Counted from the first letter of the stretch, positions 31,816-40,896 are shown. The stretch is 47,986 nt of DNA from Bacteroides sp. (GCA_014801865.1 JAAVDH010000030.1:1-47986); one strand, 5' to 3'. Notes: generated by a model from the sequence alone, not told the origin. Made by a program: numbers and translations.

Positions 31816-32795
31816 TGGGTGCGCTCGATTATAAATTCCACACTGTCAGGCGATATGACTATGTCGCGATATATTTCAGGCACCAGCGAGTGATGAAGCT
31901 TAAGGCGCGAGGAGGTAGGGGTTAGTTCGTCAAAGTCGACAAACACACGTACGGGACACTCGTCATTGTAGGCACTCATAGGCACGAGATATGACACTTT
32001 CGCCTTCGAGGGAAATGTTATCATGTCTGTGCCCTTAGGCAGATTGTTTATGCTTACGGGTGTTTCAAAATTCTTGGAAATCAATGGCTCTACAGGTACG
32101 GTCACAATCACCCTGTCGGGTATGATACGCAATCCTTCCTGAGGACGCAACCTTACTTCAAAGCGAGTCGTATCCGTAAGGTCATGGCTCTCGATACGCA
32201 TGGTTTCCACATGGGTAAGCGAACGGGGCACACCGTTAATGCCATACACCAGCACTGAGTCGCAATTAGCTTTCACCGGACCGCTGATGATGTATTGCAG
32301 AGCAGGATGCACGTCACAGTCCACCATAAGCTTCACCTTCACTCCGGGCATCGTCGTGTAAGGCACCTTGATGGAGTCGGGACGCACGGAGTTGATGAGC
32401 ACACCCGATCCAAGATAGTCGCGCAGACGGCTGTCTATCTTCACACGCGACATCTCGAAGTAGTGGTCGGGGCCTATATAGTCGGTCATTCTGATTTTCA
32501 TCATAGGCATGTTGCCCCAACTATAGCGGAGCAACTGATACCCCTTGGCCTGAACTCCGACACTGAGCGACGATGGTACTGAGCCCACAAGCGTTATGCT
32601 GTCAGGCACATTATCAACCTCAAACGGCACCTCGATTTCACGCTGTACCTCAGTATCAAGTGACATGGCCAGCCAGAACGCAAAGGCCACACACAAGAAA
32701 AGCAGGTAGAGAAGTACATCCCTACCCTGCGATGAGTGTATGGCGTCCGTGACGCTACGTGTAAACCTGTCCCACTGTTTACCGAGGTCCATCAT
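31812..32795 (-). CDS. YbbR-like domain protein (CdaR-like)
   Basis: A 327-residue protein with one N-terminal membrane helix (about 28-46: LLYLLFLCVAFAFWLAMSL) and an extracytoplasmic part. The latter is built of YbbR-like beta domains (EVPFEVDNVPDSITLVGSVP, VPVEPLISKNFETPVSINNL). In Firmicutes, CdaR of this family regulates the c-di-AMP cyclase. No cyclase gene is adjacent here, so that role cannot be assumed. It overlaps coaE by 4 bp and lies 24 bp after yajC, an order common in Bacteroidales. Confidence 0.85.
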   Translation of the reverse strand: MMDLGKQWDRFTRSVTDAIHSSQGRDVLLYLLFLCVAFAFWLAMSLDTEVQREIEVPFEVDNVPDSITLVGSVPSSLSVGVQAKGYQLLRYSWGNMPMMKIRMTDYIGPDHYFEMSRVKIDSRLRDYLGSGVLINSVRPDSIKVPYTTMPGVKVKLMVDCDVHPALQYIISGPVKANCDSVLVYGINGVPRSLTHVETMRIESHDLTDTTRFEVRLRPQEGLRIIPDRVIVTVPVEPLISKNFETPVSINNLPKGTDMITFPSKAKVSYLVPMSAYNDECPVRVFVDFDELTPTSSRLKLHHSLVPEIYRDIVISPDSVEFIIERTQ

Positions 32796-32819
32796 GACAC
32801 GTGGTTGCTAAGTAAGCTC

Positions 32820-33155
32820 TTACTTGTTGTCGGCCTCACGCTGCACGTCGTTCTGCACGTCCTGAGCTGAGGGATAGATTGAGCCGCGGTCAATGTTGAT
32901 GATAACATTGTTGGCTATCTCGAGCGACACGACATTCTCTTTGAGTTTGCGCACCTTGCCGTAGATACCTCCGGCGGTAACTACCTGGTCACCGGTCGAG
33001 ATACCGTCGCGGAATTTCTTGATTTCTTTCTGACGCTTCTGCTGGGGACGGATCATGAAGAAGTAGAACACTGCTATGAGCGCCACGATCATGATAAGGT
33101 TCATCGCGCCGGCGTTACCACCGCCAACCTGCAGGAGAATAGAGTTGTGTAACAT
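32820..33155 (-). CDS. yajC: Preprotein translocase subunit YajC
   Basis: A 111-residue single-pass inner-membrane protein of the SecDF-YajC complex. The membrane helix (about 18-39: MNLIMIVALIAVFYFFMIRP) is followed directly by QQKRQKEIKKF and the conserved GISTGDQVVTAGGIYGKV cytoplasmic domain. Normal length. The 118-bp space to nusB contains a TTAGAGTATG tandem (33243-33262). Confidence 0.95.
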   Translation of the reverse strand: MLHNSILLQVGGGNAGAMNLIMIVALIAVFYFFMIRPQQKRQKEIKKFRDGISTGDQVVTAGGIYGKVRKLKENVVSLEIANNVIINIDRGSIYPSAQDVQNDVQREADNK

Positions 33156-33273
33156 AATTCAGAGGGTATTTTTTATTAAAAATTTTTCTTTGTTTTGGGA
33201 ATTTTATTCGCCAAGTCACCGTTAGATAGGCTCTTGACGCACTTAGAGTATGTTAGAGTATGTTCACATAGGC

Positions 33274-34719
33274 TTAACGTACTTCAAAAGGTTTGCCGAG
33301 CTCTCCCTTTTCGTGAAGGTCTTTAAGTACTGAGTACAGAATGCCGTTGATAAACTGGCCACTTTTGGCGGTGCTGTAATAGTGGGCTATTTCGATATAC
33401 TCGTTGAGACTTACGTTGACAGGTATCGAGGGGAAATTAAGTATTTCGGCGAGGGCGCAGATGAGTATCACTACATCCATAAAGGCCACACGCTCGCTGT
33501 CCCACTGGGCGCTGTTGACAAATCTGTCGATGAGCGCACGGTAAGCCTCGTGATTCTCCACAGCGTAGAGGAACAGGCGGGGACCGAACTGTGAGTCCTC
33601 CTCATCTTTATACTCGGGCAGCAGATGCACTCCCTTACCTTCGTCAGAGGCCGCAAACTTCTTTATGGTCTTGATGGCGAAAGTACCCATGATTACGACA
33701 TCATCATTCCAGTACACCGACTGAGACTCAAGAGCCTCGGCAAGATCATCGGAGGGAAGTATGATATTCTTCATCGCGGCGCGCCAGAATTCACAGTCGC
33801 TCGCCCAGTCGGTAGCAGGTGCCTCCAGATACTCGCGGTAAAGGTCTGAGGCGAGGATATTGTCAAGCAGTCGCTTGATTAGCACATCATCGTCAAGCAG
33901 GTTGATAGGATTGTCAGCCAGATAATCCTGCATATCCTGATTCGCCTCTATAGCCTTCACAAACTCATTGTCTATGAGGCGGGTATTGGGATTGAGGTCT
34001 TCGGCCGAGGGTACATACTTGTTGCGGTTGGCATCCAGACGGCGCTCCTGCTCGCGGGTAATGGCCACAGGGAGCATCAGAAGACCGTGATAAAGCTCGT
34101 AGGCCTTATCCAGCGAACGGTCCAGCGAATTACGGGCCTCGGTCAACAGTGTGCGGGTATCAGTGTAGTCGCTCAGTGTGGCGGCCACCATATCAAAGGC
34201 CTTCTCAAAGCCGTTTGAGGTGAAGTCGGGTGACTTGCGGGCCACTTCGAGCACCTCTGTATTCTTGCGGATAACGGTGTTGAGCATAGTCAGCCAGAAG
34301 TTCACGTCGGTCTTGAGGTCGCGATCCTTCAGGCGTATGAATGAGCGATATGCTGCGGAGGTAATTATTTCGTTATAGAGCTTGGCGGCCACAGTGTCAA
34401 AGTCGGCTATCGACGATGTGCCGCGCAGTATCAGAGTGCGTATCTGGTCATCGGTACTCAATGACTTCACCATGCGATTGCCGGTAAGGTATTTGTTGAG
34501 TCCCGCTTCAGGCACCGGCAGACTCTTATGGCCTCCCTGCACCTTGACGCCCGACAGCTCAAGCACCAGCAGCAGCAGGTCAAGATAGAACGAATAGGCA
34601 TACCGCTTGTCCTTCGACGTAGTTTCGGGTGCGGCTTCGATTTTAAACTCGCTACGGGTAAGCAGATATGAATACAACATCTGCACTACCTTTATTCTAA
34701 TCAAAATACGGTTGATCAT
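33274..34719 (-). CDS. nusB: NusB antitermination protein, elongated by internal duplication
   Basis: NusB binds boxA RNA with S10 in rRNA antitermination. The C-terminal 110 residues carry the NusB core (ERVAFMDVVILICALAEI.. then LNEYIEIAHYYSTAKSGQFI). The N-terminus MINRILIRIKVVQMLYSYLL is also typical. Bacteroidales NusB proteins are usually about 300-320 residues; this one has 481. The extra length seems to be a second copy of the helical middle region: LYNEIITSAAYRSFI (about 112-126) echoes LLDNILASDLYREYL (about 285-299), and the segments after both align loosely (VNFWLTMLN and CEFWRAAMKN). It starts the operon nusB-yajC-ybbR-coaE. A -7 box lies at 34778-34785. Confidence 0.88.
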   Translation of the reverse strand: MINRILIRIKVVQMLYSYLLTRSEFKIEAAPETTSKDKRYAYSFYLDLLLLVLELSGVKVQGGHKSLPVPEAGLNKYLTGNRMVKSLSTDDQIRTLILRGTSSIADFDTVAAKLYNEIITSAAYRSFIRLKDRDLKTDVNFWLTMLNTVIRKNTEVLEVARKSPDFTSNGFEKAFDMVAATLSDYTDTRTLLTEARNSLDRSLDKAYELYHGLLMLPVAITREQERRLDANRNKYVPSAEDLNPNTRLIDNEFVKAIEANQDMQDYLADNPINLLDDDVLIKRLLDNILASDLYREYLEAPATDWASDCEFWRAAMKNIILPSDDLAEALESQSVYWNDDVVIMGTFAIKTIKKFAASDEGKGVHLLPEYKDEEDSQFGPRLFLYAVENHEAYRALIDRFVNSAQWDSERVAFMDVVILICALAEILNFPSIPVNVSLNEYIEIAHYYSTAKSGQFINGILYSVLKDLHEKGELGKPFEVR

Positions 34720-34777
34720 CTCTCTTGACTCTCTTAAAGGGTTTTCTCTATCCGATTGTTCTCTTCAATTTCAGCCG

Positions 34778-34785
34778 CAAAGATA
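34778..34785 (-). promoter_or_regulatory. -7 box (TATCTTTG) of the nusB operon
   Basis: CAAAGATA on the plus strand reads TATCTTTG on the minus strand, 58 bp before ATG 34719. It is the left arm of an imperfect palindrome shared with the rlmH promoter. Confidence 0.5.
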
Positions 34786-34806
34786 GCTATTATCCCCCAC
34801 AATAGC

Positions 34807-34814
34807 TAATTTTG
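34807..34814 (+). promoter_or_regulatory. -7 box (TAATTTTG) of rlmH, implying a leaderless mRNA
   Basis: An exact TAnnTTTG match only five bases before ATG 34820. Transcription would start at or next to the start codon. It forms the right arm of the palindrome CCGCAAAGATAGCTATT / AATAGCTAATTTTGCGG (34776-34817), so the two divergent promoters are near mirror images. Confidence 0.5.
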
Positions 34815-34819
34815 CGGCC

Positions 34820-35293
34820 ATGAAGATTGTATTAATGACGGTAGGAAAGACTACCACCGAGTATTTGCGCAAGGGCATAGAGATGTATACTGCCCGCATA
34901 AACAGATATATGCAGTTTGAACTCAACGAATTGCCCGACATTCGCAACACTAAGTCGCTCACCGAAGCGCAACAGAAGGAGCGCGAGGGCGAACTCATAC
35001 TCTCGGCGCTGCAACCATCCGATGCTGTAGTGCTTCTTGATGAGCGTGGTCGCGAAATGACCTCTCGCGAGTTTGCCGATGAGATCGACCGTTACGGCAT
35101 CCGCGGCACAAAGCGTCTAGTCTACATCGTAGGAGGCCCCTACGGGTTCTCGGCTAAAGTATACGACCGCGCCAATGCCAAGCTGTCGCTATCACGCATG
35201 ACCTACCCCCACGAGATGGTGCGCCTCTTCTTCACTGAGCAGATCTACCGCGCAATGACCATCCTTCGCGGCGAACCTTACCACCACGATTAA
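34820..35293 (+). CDS. rlmH: 23S rRNA pseudouridine-1915 N3-methyltransferase
   Basis: A 157-residue SPOUT-class methyltransferase acting on helix 69 of 23S rRNA in the assembled ribosome. The trefoil-knot motifs are VVLLDERGREMTS, LVYIVGGPYGFS (SAM loop) and LSLSRMTYPHEMVRLFFTEQ, then IYRAMTILRGEPYHHD at the C-terminus. Normal full length. It is divergent from nusB, with a mirrored promoter and probably little or no 5' leader. Confidence 0.97.
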   Translation: MKIVLMTVGKTTTEYLRKGIEMYTARINRYMQFELNELPDIRNTKSLTEAQQKEREGELILSALQPSDAVVLLDERGREMTSREFADEIDRYGIRGTKRLVYIVGGPYGFSAKVYDRANAKLSLSRMTYPHEMVRLFFTEQIYRAMTILRGEPYHHD

Positions 35294-35347
35294 TCCGGGT
35301 TAATATCGCTAAATCCTGATTACTCTCGATAAACCTCGATAAATCCT

Positions 35348-35366
35348 GTTCAATCCCGATTAATCC
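35348..35366. repeat. CGATTAATCC-type degenerate repeats after rlmH
   Basis: The space between the convergent rlmH and hemW stops is a tandem of loosely repeated units (CTAAATCCTGATTA, CGATAAACC, CGATAAATCCTG, CCCGATTAATCC; 35308-35366). Its last unit GTTCAATCCCGATTAATCC (35348-35366) runs into the hemW stop codon. It recurs with a one-base gap, in inverse orientation, at 42726-42743 beyond the SulP gene. Confidence 0.55.
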
Positions 35367-36502
35367 ACCTCAATAAGATCCACAATCACTCGGTCGCTTA
35401 TCAGCCAGTGAGCCTCATCCATACGCAGGTAGCCATCCTCCAGGCGGAGAGCCCGAGAGCTAACCCAGGGGGAAGCAGCGCGCATCAGCCTCTCTCGTCG
35501 TGCGGGTGTGAAGTCTGACAGCCGTAGCCCCTCTTTGGTACGCAGAGCAGTGAGTATCAGGTCATTGGTTTTCTCGGTCTCACTCTCGTGTTCGACGACA
35601 TTCACCACCCCATTGGCCGCGATATAGTCGCGGAGGCTCGAGGAATTATAGCTTCTGTCACCCATCGTAAGGCTATGAGCCGATGGGCCGAGCCCGAGAT
35701 AAGGTACCCCCCGCCAGTATGATGAATTGTGGCGCGACCTCCGACCCGGAAGTGCGAAGTTTGATATTTCATAATGCTCATACCCCCTGGCGCGTGTCAG
35801 CGAACAGAGCGTCGCGTACATCTCTTCGGCCAATTCCTGCGTAGCCTCCGCGACCTTCCCTGCCGAGCGCATGGCCGTTAGTCGGGTACCCTCTTCATAC
35901 GAGAGCAGATAGGCCGACAGATGCTCGGGCCTCATATCAAGCAGCGATATAAGTGACTCACGCCATGATTCAAGGCTCTGCTTCGGTAGACCGTATATAA
36001 GATCAAGCGATATGTTTTCTATACCCGCATCCCTCAGGCGCTTGTAAGCCTCCACGGCCTCCCGAGCCGTATGACGACGTCCTATGACACTGAGTTCGCG
36101 GTCATTGAGGCTCTGCACACCCATACTCACGCGATTTACGGGCGAACGACGCAACCACTCGCAGAACTCCCCCGTGACATCCTCGGGATTCACCTCCATC
36201 GTAACCTCCATAGTCATCTCAATATCAGCAGCTTCATCCATCGTCTCCCCTCCCCGCCCGACAGGTAACACGCTGATTATGCGGTCAAGCTGAGTCAAGG
36301 GAAGTGAGGAGGGGGTGCCACCACCGAAATAGATAGTTCGGACAGGTTGGTCAAGCTCACCGCGGCGATGTTCCCATTCGTTAAGCAGCGCATCGGTATA
36401 CCCAGCATATTTCTCTTCACGCCCCTTCAGAGGCATGGAGTAAAAGTCGCAGTAAGCACACTTACTGTGGCAAAAAGGCACATGTATATAGATTCCTGCC
36501 AT
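35360..36502 (-). CDS. hemW: Radical SAM heme chaperone HemW (HemN-like)
   Basis: A 380-residue radical-SAM protein. I start at ATG 36502 (MAGIYIHVPFCHSKCAYCDF), which places the cluster cysteines at C11/C15/C18; the longer frame overlaps the upstream gene. YFGGGTPSSLP and NPEDVTGEF are SAM-binding motifs, and SLDLIYGLPKQSLESWRESL is typical of HemW. The HemW-type enzymes insert heme into proteins; they lack oxygen-independent coproporphyrinogen oxidase activity despite annotation as such. It lies 20 bp after the AddB-like gene, probably in one transcript with it and holB. Confidence 0.9.
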   Translation of the reverse strand: MAGIYIHVPFCHSKCAYCDFYSMPLKGREEKYAGYTDALLNEWEHRRGELDQPVRTIYFGGGTPSSLPLTQLDRIISVLPVGRGGETMDEAADIEMTMEVTMEVNPEDVTGEFCEWLRRSPVNRVSMGVQSLNDRELSVIGRRHTAREAVEAYKRLRDAGIENISLDLIYGLPKQSLESWRESLISLLDMRPEHLSAYLLSYEEGTRLTAMRSAGKVAEATQELAEEMYATLCSLTRARGYEHYEISNFALPGRRSRHNSSYWRGVPYLGLGPSAHSLTMGDRSYNSSSLRDYIAANGVVNVVEHESETEKTNDLILTALRTKEGLRLSDFTPARRERLMRAASPWVSSRALRLEDGYLRMDEAHWLISDRVIVDLIEVD

Positions 36503-36522
36503 AATACTGTCTGAGACATTTT

Positions 36523-39500
36523 TCACTCCACTACACGGCCACAGATAGGCTTGAACTGACAGTATTTGCAAGCCTTCGTATCGTCAGTTTGTGTAAAATT
36601 CAATTGCGGATCAAATATTTCAGCTATTCGCGAGTTCATCAAAGGAACAAATCCCTCATTTACAGTACGATAATCCTCGATTTCCACCCCATTTATTCGC
36701 ACAGGAGGTATCCCTCGATCCACAGCCATACGACGAAAAGCGTAAATCATCGGTTGGATGGCACCACTGTAGCCAGTCTCTGCGCTAAAGATATTTGCGT
36801 AAAACAGCAATTGGAATATAGCTTTATCGCGTTTTGACGCTCCGCCATTGAGAGTATTCACAATTGACGGTGTTGAAAGTGCATCTCCCCCCGTTTTGTA
36901 ATCGATAAAGCGTAGGTTTCCATTGCTAAGCCGATCTATGCGGTCTATAATCAATTTTACGTTTACTGTCAGCGATGGGCTTACGACATATCGCGTTTTT
37001 ACCTTTTTCTCGCCTTGAACGAAAGTGAAAATTTCGTTATTTTCCGCCTCATACCTGAGCATGTCTCTCATGCACTTTTCTATGATTTTGCCGAGCACCA
37101 TAGACTCACCTTTGAGAGTATTGTTTCGATCCTTCTCCTTGGCTTTACTATAGTGTTCGTTAACGGCTTCCGTGACGAATCTCCCCAATCGCGTATCTGT
37201 CTTGTCAAGATAGGCTCTTAGTTTTTCGGCCGTAATCACAATGTTGAGGTCCTTATCGCTGTCGGCGGGTATATCTCTGTTGCCCAAGCTCTTGTATATG
37301 CGTTCGGCGACGGCATGCACAATCGTGCCGAAAGTCGACGAATCCATGTATTCCGTCACATCCTTTTCCTCGCCATAGCCCTCGACGTATTGCAGATAAA
37401 ACTTCAGAGGGCAATCGAAGTAAGCGTTCAGCGCACTTGCCGACAGCCACTTACGGTCTTCCTTATCCTCCGAGGTAAATCGTGCGAGCTTCTTCATCAC
37501 GGCCTCTGATTTGGGTATGCTCAGTTGTCGCGGTTCAAAGTAGCTGCCGTCGTATACTCCTAAGGAGTGGCGTATTTGCCCCTCCGCGTTGTACACGTAG
37601 AGAAGTTGCGAAAGATAGCGCGACATCTCGGTAGACTTTCCCCCTACGCGGCGGGCATCGTAAAGCAGCGTGACGCGCTCAGCCCTCGACATCAGGCGAT
37701 AGAAGTAATATGCGAATATACTCTCCTGAAAGTCCATGGTGGCCATTCCGAATCCTCTGCGCAGGGTATCGGGAATGAATGAGGCGGTATATTGTTTGCG
37801 TGGAAACACCCTCTCGTTCATCGATAGCATGATGATGTTGCGGAAGTCAAGCGAGCGGGTTTCGAGCACACCCATCACCTGTAGTCCTTCGAGAGGTTCG
37901 CCAACGAAATTGACGGTTTCGCCTCCCAAAGCTCGTTCCACAAGGTGAAAGAATGTGCCGTGGCGCATCTCTATCTTATACCCCGAGGCAGCTTCGTAAA
38001 GGCTGTCAAGCGCGGCTGCGCAGGTCTGCAGGAAGTGGACGCGCAGACGTATATCCTCCTCACTATTGCGGGGCGTCACAGCTGGCACCTCCCCGTCGGC
38101 ATCCGAAGCCACATTTTTACCCAGCTCTAAACCTTGGGCATCAATCAGATAGTCAATCAGCGTATGGAGATAAGCGTAGGTGCTCTCCAGAGTATTTCCG
38201 TCCTTTACCGGCTCAAACAGCGGGCGCAGACGCGGATATGTGTCTGCCAGCTGTCGGGCCGGAATGGTAAAGCGGCGATTGATACGTATATCTTTGAGGA
38301 TATCTTCGCAATCTTTCGGTGAGAGGGCGCGTATAAGGGGCTGCGACAACAGCGAGCGCACATCGTCGTAGAAGAAGTGAATCAGCCCCTGCACCTTACG
38401 TGCCCTGAGCTGCATGGAGGTTATGGAGCGGAGCACCGATGCCAACGGGGTGCTTCGCAGCGGCAGGCCCATAGTGATGTTGAGCTTCGATATGCTTGTA
38501 GGCACGGAGTGCATCACCGGTATGAACATACCCTCATCAGGTAGCACTACGGCAGTGTCTATAGCGTTCGACGGATCAGTGATAATACCGTCATTGACCC
38601 ATCGGCTTATCACCGTACCGGCCATTTTGGCCTGCCCCGATTCCGATGGTACGCCAATGATGTCTATTTCAGGGAATCCGCGTTGCTCCTGTTCGCCGAT
38701 ATTGTAACGCGATGGAAACTCTTTGACATTGGCCGAGATGAAGCGCGTAGCCCGGTTATGAGGCAGGGCGAAAGCCGGGGAGTTGTAATCCCAGTAGAAG
38801 TCAGCCACCTCCATTCGCTGCAACGTGCGGAATATCTTGAGCTCTGATGTCGAAAGCACATTGAACCCCACGAAAATATAGCGCCTGTAGGGCAACTCCG
38901 CCTCCGATACAGTCGTGAGATAATCTACGGCATGGCGGTAGTACATGCCCGAAGTCGACAGACCGCGCTTACGCAACTCTGCCTTAAAGCCTGTAAAGAG
39001 CGGATAAAGTATTTCCCACAGTTTCAGAAACTTCTGCTGCGAGCGATGGTCTTTTCCCTCCTCCCCGTGGCTCACGTGAGTCCAGAACTCCTCCACAAAC
39101 TTATGAGGCTGATCATCACCCCAGAATCGGCGCACGATGGCCAATTGCTCTTCGGTAAGATATGTGGAATTGATCTCCTTGAGGTCACGTACATTAGTAA
39201 AGAGGCTGCGGGGATCGACAAGATAGCGGTCAACGTCATTGAAATCGCTTATCAGCATCTCGCCCCAGAAGAGAAACTTGTCAAAGTCTGCGATCTCGGC
39301 GGATAGCTTCTTATATTCATTATAGAGCACAAACAGCTGCTCATAGCGGGTAGCCTCCACGAGAGATGAAAAGCCGGTGACGAATTCACTCACCGTCTTT
39401 ATATCGGGCATGATGAACATTCCGCCCCGATCTCCCTGACTATCCCTCTGCTGTTCCGCATGATTCTTCATCAGAGCGCGGGCGAAGAAAGCGCCGCTTC

Positions 39501-39591
39501 GCTTGTTTGGAAACACAAAACAATATTCCGACAATCTGTCGCGCTCAGCCGTAAGGTATGCGTCGGCCACTAAATCAAGAAACGCTTCCAT
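36523..39591 (-). CDS. AddB-like PD-(D/E)XK nuclease/inactivated helicase
   Basis: A 1022-residue protein resembling AddB. A helicase-like body with degenerate motifs precedes a C-terminal RecB-type nuclease. The nuclease lysine motif is D897-Y898-K899 (RFIDYKTGGD). Four cysteines fit an AddB iron-sulfur cluster: C727 (YFDCPLKFYLQY) and C1008/C1011/C1017 (CKYCQFKPIC) at the very end. AddAB resects double-strand breaks and makes the 3' tail for RecA. The AddA partner (UvrD-type with its own nuclease) is not in the window; neighbours are holB (29-bp gap) and hemW (20-bp gap). The start at 39591 is supported by MEAFLDLVADAYL and close spacing. Confidence 0.85.
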   Translation of the reverse strand: MEAFLDLVADAYLTAERDRLSEYCFVFPNKRSGAFFARALMKNHAEQQRDSQGDRGGMFIMPDIKTVSEFVTGFSSLVEATRYEQLFVLYNEYKKLSAEIADFDKFLFWGEMLISDFNDVDRYLVDPRSLFTNVRDLKEINSTYLTEEQLAIVRRFWGDDQPHKFVEEFWTHVSHGEEGKDHRSQQKFLKLWEILYPLFTGFKAELRKRGLSTSGMYYRHAVDYLTTVSEAELPYRRYIFVGFNVLSTSELKIFRTLQRMEVADFYWDYNSPAFALPHNRATRFISANVKEFPSRYNIGEQEQRGFPEIDIIGVPSESGQAKMAGTVISRWVNDGIITDPSNAIDTAVVLPDEGMFIPVMHSVPTSISKLNITMGLPLRSTPLASVLRSITSMQLRARKVQGLIHFFYDDVRSLLSQPLIRALSPKDCEDILKDIRINRRFTIPARQLADTYPRLRPLFEPVKDGNTLESTYAYLHTLIDYLIDAQGLELGKNVASDADGEVPAVTPRNSEEDIRLRVHFLQTCAAALDSLYEAASGYKIEMRHGTFFHLVERALGGETVNFVGEPLEGLQVMGVLETRSLDFRNIIMLSMNERVFPRKQYTASFIPDTLRRGFGMATMDFQESIFAYYFYRLMSRAERVTLLYDARRVGGKSTEMSRYLSQLLYVYNAEGQIRHSLGVYDGSYFEPRQLSIPKSEAVMKKLARFTSEDKEDRKWLSASALNAYFDCPLKFYLQYVEGYGEEKDVTEYMDSSTFGTIVHAVAERIYKSLGNRDIPADSDKDLNIVITAEKLRAYLDKTDTRLGRFVTEAVNEHYSKAKEKDRNNTLKGESMVLGKIIEKCMRDMLRYEAENNEIFTFVQGEKKVKTRYVVSPSLTVNVKLIIDRIDRLSNGNLRFIDYKTGGDALSTPSIVNTLNGGASKRDKAIFQLLFYANIFSAETGYSGAIQPMIYAFRRMAVDRGIPPVRINGVEIEDYRTVNEGFVPLMNSRIAEIFDPQLNFTQTDDTKACKYCQFKPICGRVVE

Positions 39592-39620
39592 AGAGAGTAT
39601 GTGTGTGGGGGGGGATGCTG

Positions 39621-40760
39621 CTATTTTTCAACTCCGGCCTTGATAAGCAGGATTATTTTTATTGCGAGGTCGAAATTCACTATCTTACCGTTGGTGTTGG
39701 CGGCTATGTCGCGGCGAGCATCATCAAACACCGTCACCATTCTCTCGACATTATGCTCATTGATAAATCGGGCGAAGTTGACACTGAAATCCGCCTCCTG
39801 ACGATTGAGATAGTTGAGCTGAGGCACACGGAAATTATACACGAAGTTCTCGCGCATCATTCGCAACGCATAGTCATAGAAGGCCATCTCCTCCTCACGT
39901 CCCAAAGCACTAAGTTCCTCCGACCATTCTTTAAGCTCCTTCACCTTGCGCTGATAAGCCAGCCGCATCAGCGCCACGAAGCGCTCGAAGCGTTTTGTCA
40001 CATCGGCACTGCGACATAGATTTGCCAAGGCTGTATTAAGATTGCCCTCGGCGAGATGAGCCTGCGCCACGGCATCCGTGTCGGACAGCCCCGAATGTGC
40101 CATAAGGAACTGTGCCACCACTCCATCGGAGTAACGCTTCATCTCCACACGTTGCACACGCGAATATACCGTCGGAAGTATCATATCGGGGGCATCACTT
40201 ACCATCAGGAATATGGTGTCATGATACGGCTCTTCGATAATCTTCAGCAGTTTGTTGGCTGTCTCCACATTCATTCTCTCAGGGAGCCAGATGATGACTA
40301 TTCGATAGCGTGACCCATGCGATGTGAACGCAAGTTTGTGTATCAGGTTTTCACTCTCAGTGACGTAGATTACCGGCTGAGCATTCTTGCGTGGAAATAC
40401 CTTTCGCCACGCCTCAAAGTCGGCCCAGGGGTACGATGCCAAGAAGTCCTTCCAGTCATCCGCAAAGTCATCGGACACCGGGGGTGTATTATCCTTCTCT
40501 CCCTTCACCACGGGATACACGAAGTGAGTGTCGATATGATTGAATGCCTGATGCTGTAGACAGGACGGACAGCGTCCGCACGGCTCGCCATCATGTCGGT
40601 CTGTACAGTGGATATACTGCGCGAAAGTTCGTGCCATAGCGAGTTTGCCCGTGCCCTGCGGCCCCTCGAAGAGGAGTGCATGAGGCAGGCGGTCAGTGTC
40701 GGCCATGGCCCGCAACCGCTCCTTGACGGAGTCATGTGACGGTATGTCGCTGAATTTCAT
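39621..40760 (-). CDS. holB: DNA polymerase III delta' subunit
   Basis: A 379-residue clamp-loader AAA+ subunit. Walker A is GPQGTGK (33-39). Zinc ligands are C52, C61, C64 and C67 (CGRCPSC). The sensor-like IIEEPYHDTIFLMVSDAPD and arginine-bearing YSRVQRVEMKR region are conserved. It joins gamma/tau and delta to open the beta clamp. A promoter with both boxes lies at 40843-40874, inside a dispersed repeat. It heads a probable operon with the AddB-like gene (29-bp gap) and hemW. Confidence 0.93.
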   Translation of the reverse strand: MKFSDIPSHDSVKERLRAMADTDRLPHALLFEGPQGTGKLAMARTFAQYIHCTDRHDGEPCGRCPSCLQHQAFNHIDTHFVYPVVKGEKDNTPPVSDDFADDWKDFLASYPWADFEAWRKVFPRKNAQPVIYVTESENLIHKLAFTSHGSRYRIVIIWLPERMNVETANKLLKIIEEPYHDTIFLMVSDAPDMILPTVYSRVQRVEMKRYSDGVVAQFLMAHSGLSDTDAVAQAHLAEGNLNTALANLCRSADVTKRFERFVALMRLAYQRKVKELKEWSEELSALGREEEMAFYDYALRMMRENFVYNFRVPQLNYLNRQEADFSVNFARFINEHNVERMVTVFDDARRDIAANTNGKIVNFDLAIKIILLIKAGVEK

Positions 40761-40778
40761 CGTGAGGGATATAAGAGG

Positions 40779-40806
40779 GTGTTTGAATTTAAACAGTTTC
40801 TAAGAG
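40779..40806. repeat. Dispersed GTTTGAATTTAAACAGTTTCTAAGAG motif
   Basis: GTGTTTGAATTTAAACAGTTTC occupies 40779-40800. The GAATTTAA part recurs at 40915-40931 and inverted at 96-118. The AAACAGTTTCTA part recurs at 17150-17164, at 42681-42692, and in shorter form at 47248-47257. ATTTGCAT (40809-40816) and ATGCAAAT (40868-40875) frame a hairpin that includes the holB promoter. Confidence 0.7.
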
Positions 40807-40842
40807 TATTTGCATGAGGACTCATCACGGAGTCTCTGACTA

Positions 40843-40874
40843 CAAAAATAGCCTTTTTGCACCGTTTATGCAAA
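40843..40874 (-). promoter_or_regulatory. Two-box promoter of the holB operon
   Basis: Read on the minus strand: TTTG (40874-40871), a 20-bp spacer, then TATTTTTG (40850-40843). Both boxes match the Bacteroidetes consensus with near-ideal spacing. It lies 83 bp before the holB ATG, within the dispersed repeat element. Confidence 0.7.
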
Positions 40875-40896
40875 TCCCCCACCCCTCTATATCCAT

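Noticed and set aside
31812-32795. c-di-AMP regulator function (CdaR) for the YbbR-like protein
   Set aside because: No cdaA/dacA cyclase gene is adjacent; only the domain resemblance is supported.
35308-35366. CRISPR-like array after rlmH
   Set aside because: Units are 9-14 bp, degenerate and without regular spacers; no cas genes nearby.
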